Origin: JAZGAE01 sp036475545
Lineage (GTDB): Bacteria > Pseudomonadota > Alphaproteobacteria > DATDPM01
Direction: 5' to 3'
Length of the DNA: 11,448 nt
NCBI GenBank assembly: GCA_036475545.1
Contig: JAZGAE010000132.1
Span: 1 to 11,448, forward strand
In this document: in pieces, positions 6,320 through 11,448 of the stretch
Layout: each line of letters starts with the position of its first letter
Numbering within the stretch: the first letter of the stretch is position 1
Translations under genes and position numbers: made by a program
Notes under the pieces: generated by a model
What the model was told of the DNA's origin: nothing
The model's database searches: none
What the model saw: the letters and a program-made list of their open reading frames with translations, nothing else

Positions 6320-6397
6320 TCGGAGTCCCTGTATAAGGGCTGGAAACGTGCCGCTCGCGCGTCGCGGCGCGCGGCCGCTTACCTTGGATGATTTGGG

Positions 6398-6413
6398 TTA
6401 ATAAGACGTTTAA
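6398..6413. promoter_or_regulatory. TTAA-N8-TTAA element upstream of motA, CtrA-box-like
   Basis: Two TTAA half-sites lie at 6398-6401 and 6410-6413 in an otherwise GC-rich gap, 79-94 bases upstream of the motA start. The master regulator CtrA, which controls flagellar genes in many alphaproteobacteria, binds TTAA-N7-TTAA. Here the spacer is eight bases, one too many, so the match is imperfect. The position and AT-richness make a regulatory or promoter role for motAB plausible. Confidence 0.3.
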
Positions 6414-6425
6414 GATCGCTGTCCG

Positions 6426-6480
6426 TTGCGCCGCGACGCCCCGGCGTCAAGCGGCGCAAGCCCCTGATTTCCTTGGGGCT
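6426..6480 (-). terminator. Two adjacent strong hairpins between the acylase gene and motA
   Basis: On the minus strand the acylase transcript first meets AGCCCC and GGGGCT arms (6480-6475 and 6464-6459) with a ten-base loop. A longer hairpin follows whose outer arms are TTGCGCCGC (6426-6434) and GCGGCGCAA (6451-6459). Its inner arms are GACGCC and GGCGTC with a two-base loop, and the only interruption is an AA bulge. This gives about 15 paired bases. No U-run follows, so it is not a textbook intrinsic terminator. It may still stop or slow polymerase, protect the upstream mRNA's 3' end, or act as a recombination or protein-binding site. Confidence 0.45.
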
Positions 6481-6527
6481 CGCAAGCCGTCCCCGGCGCC
6501 GGCGACTGCACGTCGCGGAGCCTTCCC

Positions 6528-8939
6528 TCAGCCCCCGTCGTCGGGCACCAGGACCAGCCTTTGGGCCGGCCTACCGGCCCCGGTTTCGCCGCCCGCGAGG
6601 CGCAGGTACTCGCCGCCGCGCCACGGCGCGAGCAAGTCGCGGTAATTGGTGGAGAGGGGATTGCCGGACTGGCCCGGGGCGATCATGAAAAGGGAATTGT
6701 CAAGCTCGGCGAGGTCGTAGACGGCCCGCAGCACGGCCCCATGGACGTGGGCGAAGGGGCGCTTGCCGCCGAGGCGGAACGTGCCGCGGTTGACGGTGGA
6801 ATCGTCGCCGTCCGTCGGGATGCGCGGATCGGAAATCAGGCTCAGCCCCGGCATACGGGTCAGCACCGGATGGCGGAAACTCGCGACGTGAAGGTCGCCC
6901 CAGCGCCATTCCTCGATGTCGTCGCCGAGAATGCCTGAGATCTCGGCGAGCGCATGTTCGAGCGAGTCGGCGATCACCTCGTCGCAGCCCTCCGTCGCGG
7001 GCGTTGCGACGTCGTCGCACCAATGACGGGCGCGGGTCAATACGCTCTCGAGGAACATGGGCCGTATGCCGGGGACGTTCTCGAAGAGCGGCCCCAACTC
7101 GTCGGCGTAGAGCGCGCGGCCCAGCGCCCGCAGCCAGGCCGAGAACACGAGCGGCTCGGGCCGGTCCCTGTCCATCCGCCCGTCCCAGCGCGCCAGCATG
7201 GCGTGCGCGGCCTTCGCCTTGGCGCCTTCCGCGGGCGCCGCCAGCAGGAGCGCCAAGAGGTCGCGGGCCAGCAACGAGACCGAGTCCCTCTGGATGGCGG
7301 CGGCGCCCGCGGGGCTGTGCCGGGGATCGCGCTCCAGCAGCGCGTGGATGCGCCGCGCACGGTAGGGCTCGGGCCAGCGCGCGGCGAGCAGGTGAGGGTA
7401 GTCATCGCCGACGATACGGTGGTTGGCGGTGACGATGCGCCCCGAGGCCGGGTTGAGAACATGGGGCAGTTCGGCGAAGGGGATGAAGCCGATCCAGTCG
7501 AAGGCGCCGCTCCAGCCCGGAACCGGCTGGAGGCCGTCTCCCGCCTTGCGCACCGGGATTCGGGCGGGGGCGTAGAAGCCGATGTTGCCGTCGATGTCGG
7601 CGTAGACCACGTTCTGCTGGGGCGCGTGGAAGTCCCCGAGGGCGGCGACGAAGGAGTCCCAGTCCGTCGCCCGATTCATCCGATAGAGCGCCTGGGCCGT
7701 GAGCACGTCGTCGCTGAGCGCCGCGTCGGAAAGCGCCAGCACGTATTGGCCGCCGGCTCCGCCCCCAGGTGATACGGCTTCGGCGGCGCCGGCGAGCAGG
7801 TCGGAGATGATCGGCCCGTGGCGGCTCTCGCGGACCGTGAGACGGACTTCGTCTCCGCCGCGCACGGCGATGACCTCGTCGCGCGTCAGGAACTCCCGCG
7901 AGCCATCGGGCGTGAGATACCGGCCGGGCTCGGCACCCTCGACGCGCTCGATGAAGAGGTCCTGGGTGTCGCTGTGGGTGGTGGTGAAGCCCCAGGCGAT
8001 GCGCTCGTTGCGGCCGAGGACGACAAAGGGCACGCCGGGGACGGTAGCGCCCGCCAGCGTCAGGCCGGGGGCCTCGATGCGCACCAGGTACCACACCGCC
8101 GGCGCCTCTAGGCGAAGGTGGACGTCGTTTGCGAGCACCGGCTTGCCGGACTCGGTGTGCTGGCCATCGACCACCCAATTGTTGGAGGCGCTAAGGCTCT
8201 CGAGGCCCGCGGGCAGGGCCGCCCGAAGCCGGTCCAGGGGCAAGTGGCGGTAGATGGACGACAGCCCCGAGAGATCGTCGCCGGTGACGCCGCCGGGGCC
8301 GCCCGTGGGATAAGGGGGCCAAAACTCGGCCACTTGGCGCGGCGTGAGCCGTTCGAGCAAACGCGCCCGCAGCAGTTCCTCGCTCCAGTTGCCGGAGAGC
8401 CGGAGCGTCATGAGTCTTCCCCAGATAAGCGAATCCGCGGGCCGCCAGGGTTCGGGACGGTAGCGCAGGATGTGGAACTCGGGCGGCCAGGCCCCCTGGT
8501 GGCCGCCGATGTAAGCATTCACGCCCCTGGCATAGGCCGCGAGGGCCGCGCGCACGTCGTCGTCCAGGCGCGCGAAGTTCCGTTCCGCCAATCGGCCGAG
8601 CCCGAGGGTGCGCAGGAAGCGATCATGGGGGATCAGGCGCTCGCCCAGCACTTCCGCCAGCCGCCCGGCCCCGGCCCGGCGCAGGAAGTCCATCTGCCAA
8701 AGCCGGTCCTGGGCGTGTACGAATCCGAGGGCGAATGAGGCATCCTCTTGGGTCTCGGCGCGGATGAGCGGGACGCCGTGGCGGTCGCGCACGATCTCCA
8801 CCGGTGCCCGCAGGCCCGGCAACCGAACGACGCCATCGGTCTGCGGCAAGCTGCCCGTGAGCCAGACCAGCGCGGCGCCGAGCGCGAGAACGCTCGCGAG
8901 GACGACGCCACCGGCGATCCATTTGAGCCGCGCAATCAT
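6528..8939 (-). CDS. Penicillin acylase family protein (peptidase S45, Ntn-hydrolase), membrane-anchored
   Basis: This 803-residue precursor is an N-terminal-nucleophile amidase that would cut itself into two chains. The family hydrolyses amide side chains of penicillins, cephalosporins, acyl-homoserine lactones and other N-acyl compounds; the substrate here cannot be told. Residues 6-29 form one hydrophobic segment without a clear cleavage site, so the enzyme is probably tethered on the periplasmic side. The alpha-chain region includes RDRHGVPLIRAETQEDASFA (51-70) and GFVHAQDRLWQMDFLRRAG (72-90). The nucleophile is Ser252 in ASNNWVV, which would become the first residue of the beta chain. 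NDVHL (271-275), the GRNERIAWGFTT stretch (309-320), QQNVVYADIDGNIGFYAPAR (441-460) and TANHRIVGDDYPHLL (505-519) are standard beta-chain blocks. The residue before the nucleophile is Ala rather than the common Gly. The gene follows the CoA-transferase gene by 43 bases. Confidence 0.9.
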   Translation of the reverse strand: MIARLKWIAGGVVLASVLALGAALVWLTGSLPQTDGVVRLPGLRAPVEIVRDRHGVPLIRAETQEDASFALGFVHAQDRLWQMDFLRRAGAGRLAEVLGERLIPHDRFLRTLGLGRLAERNFARLDDDVRAALAAYARGVNAYIGGHQGAWPPEFHILRYRPEPWRPADSLIWGRLMTLRLSGNWSEELLRARLLERLTPRQVAEFWPPYPTGGPGGVTGDDLSGLSSIYRHLPLDRLRAALPAGLESLSASNNWVVDGQHTESGKPVLANDVHLRLEAPAVWYLVRIEAPGLTLAGATVPGVPFVVLGRNERIAWGFTTTHSDTQDLFIERVEGAEPGRYLTPDGSREFLTRDEVIAVRGGDEVRLTVRESRHGPIISDLLAGAAEAVSPGGGAGGQYVLALSDAALSDDVLTAQALYRMNRATDWDSFVAALGDFHAPQQNVVYADIDGNIGFYAPARIPVRKAGDGLQPVPGWSGAFDWIGFIPFAELPHVLNPASGRIVTANHRIVGDDYPHLLAARWPEPYRARRIHALLERDPRHSPAGAAAIQRDSVSLLARDLLALLLAAPAEGAKAKAAHAMLARWDGRMDRDRPEPLVFSAWLRALGRALYADELGPLFENVPGIRPMFLESVLTRARHWCDDVATPATEGCDEVIADSLEHALAEISGILGDDIEEWRWGDLHVASFRHPVLTRMPGLSLISDPRIPTDGDDSTVNRGTFRLGGKRPFAHVHGAVLRAVYDLAELDNSLFMIAPGQSGNPLSTNYRDLLAPWRGGEYLRLAGGETGAGRPAQRLVLVPDDGG

Positions 8940-8982
8940 TCCAGGCCGGGATGAGAATTATTAGAAAACAACGGGTTGATTG

Positions 8983-10131
8983 CTATTCTTCAATCTCTTT
9001 CATAATTTCCGCGCGGTTCCCATCGAGCTCGGGCGCGGGCCCGCGCGTGGGCGGATCGGCGAAGCCCGACACCTTGACCGGATTGCCGGCCATCGTAAGG
9101 GGGCCGGCGTCGGGATCCTCGACGGTGATGACCATGTTGCGGGCCGCGAGTTGCGGCAGGGCAAGGGCCTCGGCGATATTGTTGATGGATCCGCAGGGGA
9201 CTCCGGCGGCGTCCAGGTCCGCAAGCCATTCGGCGCCTCCCTTGGCCGAAAGCGCTCCCTCGATCTCGTCCTTCAGCGCCGCGGCGTGGCGGGTCCTGAG
9301 ATCATTCGTTTGAAACAGAGGATTAGAGGCCAGGTCGGGGCGCGCGATGGCCTCGCAAAGGCGCGCGAACAGCCGGTCGTTTCCGGCGGCGATCACGATG
9401 TAGCCGTCCTTGGTGTGGAAGGCGTCGAACGGCGTGATCGAGGGATGGCGGGCGCCCGTCGGGCCGGGCACCTCGCCGGTGGCGGCAAACCGGGCGATCG
9501 CGTTCTCCAGGATCGCCAGCTGGCAATCCAGCATGGCGACGTCGACTTTGACCCCGGCGTCGGTCCGGGCGCGGTGGAAGAGGGCGGCGCCCACACCGAT
9601 GGCGGTGAACAGCCCCGCCGCGATGTCGCCGATCGAGGTGCCGACCCGGGTCGGCGGGCAGTCAGGGTGGCCCGTCAGGCTCATGATGCCGCCCATCGCC
9701 TGCACCACCATGTCGTAGGCCGGGCGCCGGGCGAGCGGCCCGGTATGGCCGAAGCCGGAGGCGGCGGCGTAGATGAGGCGGGGGAAGCGCTCGTGCAGCT
9801 CCTCCCAGCCGTAGCCGAGCCCCTCCAGGGTTCCGGCGCGGAAGTTCTCGACCAACACGTCGGCGCGCGCCAGCAGCTTCTCGAAGACCTTTCGGTCGGC
9901 TTCGTCCTTGAGGTCGAGGGCGACGCTTTCCTTGCCCCGGTTCAACGACATGAAGTAGGCGGACTTGCCGCCCACAAACGGACCGATGCGGCGCGCGTCG
10001 TCGCCGTCGGGGGCCTCCACCTTGATGACGCGAGCGCCGAGGTCGGCGAGCACCATGGTGCAGTAGGGGCCGGCCAGGACCCGGGTGAGGTCGATCACGG
10101 TGACGCCGGTAAGGGGGCCGGCTGCGGGCAT
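8983..10131 (-). CDS. CaiB/BaiF-type (family III) CoA-transferase
   Basis: This is a 382-residue family III CoA-transferase, which moves CoA between carboxylic acids through an enzyme-bound aspartyl intermediate. It opens with the typical PLTGVTVIDLTRVLAGPYCT (6-25) and DLGARVIKVE (30-39). It continues with FMSLNRGKESVALDLK (60-75), VLVENFRAGTLEGLG (92-106) and YDMVVQAMGG (139-148). Asp169 in GTSIGDIAAGL is the expected catalytic residue and falls at the same number as in formyl-CoA transferase. DAFHTKDGYIVIAAGND (236-252) and VPCGSINNI (311-319) complete the pattern. The donor and acceptor acids are unknown. ATG at 10131 is preferred because the family usually begins just before the GP-LxG motif and an AAGGCGGAG run precedes it. 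An in-frame GTG at 10164 would overlap the hemB stop as GTGA and add 11 residues. Either way it is cotranscribed with hemB. Confidence 0.92.
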   Translation of the reverse strand: MPAAGPLTGVTVIDLTRVLAGPYCTMVLADLGARVIKVEAPDGDDARRIGPFVGGKSAYFMSLNRGKESVALDLKDEADRKVFEKLLARADVLVENFRAGTLEGLGYGWEELHERFPRLIYAAASGFGHTGPLARRPAYDMVVQAMGGIMSLTGHPDCPPTRVGTSIGDIAAGLFTAIGVGAALFHRARTDAGVKVDVAMLDCQLAILENAIARFAATGEVPGPTGARHPSITPFDAFHTKDGYIVIAAGNDRLFARLCEAIARPDLASNPLFQTNDLRTRHAAALKDEIEGALSAKGGAEWLADLDAAGVPCGSINNIAEALALPQLAARNMVITVEDPDAGPLTMAGNPVKVSGFADPPTRGPAPELDGNRAEIMKEIEE

Positions 10132-10160
10132 GGGCTCCGCCTTCGTTACCCGCTGCCCGG

Positions 10161-11180
10161 TCACGCCGCCTGCTTCAGCCTGCGGGCCACCTCCAGGGCC
10201 GCGTAGGTGAAGATGCCGTCGGCGCCGGCCCGCTTGAAGGCGATGAGGCTCTCCATCATGACCCGCTCGTCGTCGAGCCAGCCTTGCTGCGCCGCCGCCT
10301 TGAGCATGGCGTACTCGCCGCTCACTTGGTAGGCGAAGGTCGGCACGCCGAAGGCCTCCTTGATCCGGCGCACGACGTCCAGGTACGGCATGCCGGGCTT
10401 GACCAGGACCATGTCGGCGCCCTCGGCGAGGTCGAGCGCCACCTCGCGGAGCGCTTCGTCGGTGTTGGAGGGGTCCATCTGATAGGTGCGCTTGTCGCCT
10501 GCGCCGAGTGGCTCGGCCGAGCCCACGGCCTCGCGGAACGGTCCGTAAAAGGCCGAGGCGTATTTGGCGGCGTAAGAGAGGATGCGGACGTTCTTGAGCC
10601 CCTCGGCGTCGAGGGCGTCGCGGATGGCGCCGACGCGGCCGTCCATCATCTCGGACGGCGCCACCACGTCGCAGCCCGCAGCCGCCAGCACCAGGGCCTG
10701 CTTGCACAGCACCTCGATGGTCTCGTCGTTGACGACCTCGCCGCCGCGCATCAGGCCGTCGTGGCCGTGGCTCGTGTAGAGGTCGAGCGCGACGTCGCAG
10801 ATGACGCCGATGCCCAGGTCCTCCTGCTTGAGCGCGCGCACGGCGCGGCAAAGAAGGCCGTCCGGATTGTAGGCCTCGGCGGCCTCCTCGGACTTGCGGC
10901 GCCGGTCGACCACGGGAAACACCGCGATGGCTGGAAGTCCGAGCGACGCCGCTTCCTTCGCCGCGGTGACGAGCTCGTCGATGGAGAGCCGGTCCACCCC
11001 AGGCATCGTGGGGATGGGCGTGCGCCGCTCCTTGCCCTCCGCGACGAACACCGGCCAGACGAGGTCGTCGACCGAGAGCCTGGTCTCCGCGACGGCCCGG
11101 CGCGACCACGCGTCCATGCGGTTGCGCCGCATGCGGGTGCGCGGATATGCGCCCAACGCAGAGAGGAACCACGATTTCAC
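10161..11180 (-). CDS. hemB: Porphobilinogen synthase (delta-aminolevulinic acid dehydratase)
   Basis: HemB condenses two 5-aminolevulinate molecules into porphobilinogen, the first common step of haem and other tetrapyrroles, in the cytoplasm. The 339 residues match the family length. Both active-site lysines are present: Lys206 in SYAAKYASAFYGPFR and the Schiff-base Lys261 in MVLVKPGMPYLD. The metal loop reads DVALDLYTSHGHDGL (129-143). Ala131, Asp133 and Asp141 stand where zinc-type enzymes have three cysteines, so this is the magnesium-type, zinc-independent form common in alphaproteobacteria and Pseudomonas. The start is GTG at 11180, since AYPRTRMRRNR (11-21) belongs to the usual N-terminus and the next ATG at 11132 would remove part of it. 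No good Shine-Dalgarno is visible before the GTG. An upstream in-frame stop at 11229-11231 rules out a much longer form. A CoA-transferase gene follows about 30 bases downstream. Confidence 0.96.
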   Translation of the reverse strand: MKSWFLSALGAYPRTRMRRNRMDAWSRRAVAETRLSVDDLVWPVFVAEGKERRTPIPTMPGVDRLSIDELVTAAKEAASLGLPAIAVFPVVDRRRKSEEAAEAYNPDGLLCRAVRALKQEDLGIGVICDVALDLYTSHGHDGLMRGGEVVNDETIEVLCKQALVLAAAGCDVVAPSEMMDGRVGAIRDALDAEGLKNVRILSYAAKYASAFYGPFREAVGSAEPLGAGDKRTYQMDPSNTDEALREVALDLAEGADMVLVKPGMPYLDVVRRIKEAFGVPTFAYQVSGEYAMLKAAAQQGWLDDERVMMESLIAFKRAGADGIFTYAALEVARRLKQAA

Positions 11181-11234
11181 GTCGTCAATACCGTATCCGG
11201 CGCCCGGCTCGGCCCGGCCGGGAGGTCGTCAATA
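11181..11234. repeat. Pair of 10-bp direct repeats in front of hemB
   Basis: The sequence gtcgtcaata occurs at 11181-11190 and again at 11225-11234, a 44-bp spacing or close to four helical turns. On the minus strand each copy reads TATTGACGAC and contains TTGACG, which resembles a -35 box. The copy touching the hemB start cannot drive hemB itself. The pair could be two binding sites for one regulator or chance; a ten-base match alone is weak evidence. Confidence 0.35.
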
Positions 11235-11399
11235 TGGCCGTCGCTAGCGGACAATCGTTCATACCCCTCCGTGACGCCGCGGGCCAGTCGTTCCTCCGCC
11301 GTCGACCGCGCGCGAGGCGGCCGTCTCGCCACTGCCCCCCTTGGAACGGCGCCTCACGCCTCGCTTCAGGCTCGCCCCCCGTGTTCGTGGAAGCCCTGC
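11235..11399. other. Non-coding region upstream of hemB
   Basis: No convincing gene is visible here. The minus-strand open frame across 11259-11444 is Arg/Gly-rich with no recognisable motif and looks like a by-product of high GC. The interval holds an 8-bp palindrome CGCTAGCG at 11242-11249. The hemB promoter is expected in this gap, but I see no clear -35/-10 pair. Confidence 0.4.
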
Positions 11400-11448
11400 A
11401 TGAGGCCGCACCCGGCCTTGAGGAGGCCGAAGCGGATATATCATCCCC
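11400..11448 (+). CDS. Possible start of a divergent plus-strand gene, cut by the window edge
   Basis: ATG at 11400 opens a frame of 16 codons (MRPHPALRRPKRIYHP) that is still open at the window end. GGAAG lies six bases before it and could serve as a ribosome binding site. The Arg/Lys-rich beginning would suit the cytoplasmic N-terminus of a membrane or nucleic-acid-binding protein. It would be divergent from hemB, sharing the gap between them. With so few residues no family can be named, and in GC-rich DNA a frame of this length is common by chance. Confidence 0.25.
   Translation, partial: MRPHPALRRPKRIYHP

Noticed and set aside
6339..6353. Sigma-54-like element (GGCAC, GC at the right spacing) upstream of motA
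   Set aside because: The -12 half is degenerate, and the implied transcription start would fall in or next to the motA ribosome binding site, leaving almost no leader.
8966..8980. Small inverted repeat CAAC-CC-GTTG with adjacent T residues before the acylase gene
   Set aside because: The stem is only four base pairs, too short for a terminator, and it lies within an apparent transcription unit.
8980..10206. Plus-strand 408-codon frame opposite the CoA-transferase gene
   Set aside because: It has no recognisable domain and Gly/Arg/Asp-heavy composition typical of antisense frames, whereas the minus strand encodes a complete CaiB-type enzyme.
10132..11172. Minus-strand frame of the CoA-transferase staying open upstream to 11172, suggesting a 729-residue fusion
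   Set aside because: The upstream part overlaps hemB out of frame and is Arg/Gly/Pro-rich without motifs; the real coding content there is HemB.
11259..11444. Minus-strand 61-codon frame upstream of hemB
   Set aside because: Arg/Gly-rich with no motif or good ribosome binding site; it overlaps a possible divergent plus-strand start and looks like chance.

Overview
The window is GC-rich and reads like an alphaproteobacterial chromosome, probably Rhodospirillales-like. The evidence is the HemB with aspartates in the metal site, the MotA/MotB pair of alphaproteobacterial type, the Bpt and RDD genes next to each other, and TakP-like TRAP binding proteins. All of this is judged by eye from protein motifs; no search was run. 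Almost everything is transcribed from the minus strand. No tRNA, rRNA, CRISPR array, insertion sequence or phage gene was seen.

From right to left, in the direction of transcription: hemB (porphobilinogen synthase), then a CaiB/BaiF-type CoA-transferase gene starting about 30 bases after it, then a membrane-anchored penicillin-acylase-family hydrolase. A 208-base gap with strong hairpins and an AT-rich TTAA-type element precedes motA-motB, the flagellar stator. MotB has its linker lengthened by four 17-residue repeats. A second gap of 210 bases holds three 20-bp tandem repeats and two perfect palindromes. It precedes a tight block of an RDD membrane protein, the N-end-rule transferase Bpt, and two tandem TRAP substrate-binding proteins (dctP-like), with 7 to about 60 bases between genes.

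At the left end the orientation flips. The plus strand carries the tail of a small membrane protein (1-219) and then, with no full gene around it, a frameshifted fossil of the C-terminus of a TRAP large permease (DctM). It lies tail to tail with the dctP pair. The two binding proteins therefore have no intact permease in the window, and the fossil suggests that a permease gene once lay beside them and was mostly deleted. This decayed TRAP locus, together with the divergence of its two binding proteins (one an apparent lipoprotein with Asp replacing the usual Glu at the predicted cation site), is the most informative part of the window. I did not find a convincing previously undescribed multi-gene system; the rest is ordinary housekeeping, motility and accessory metabolism.
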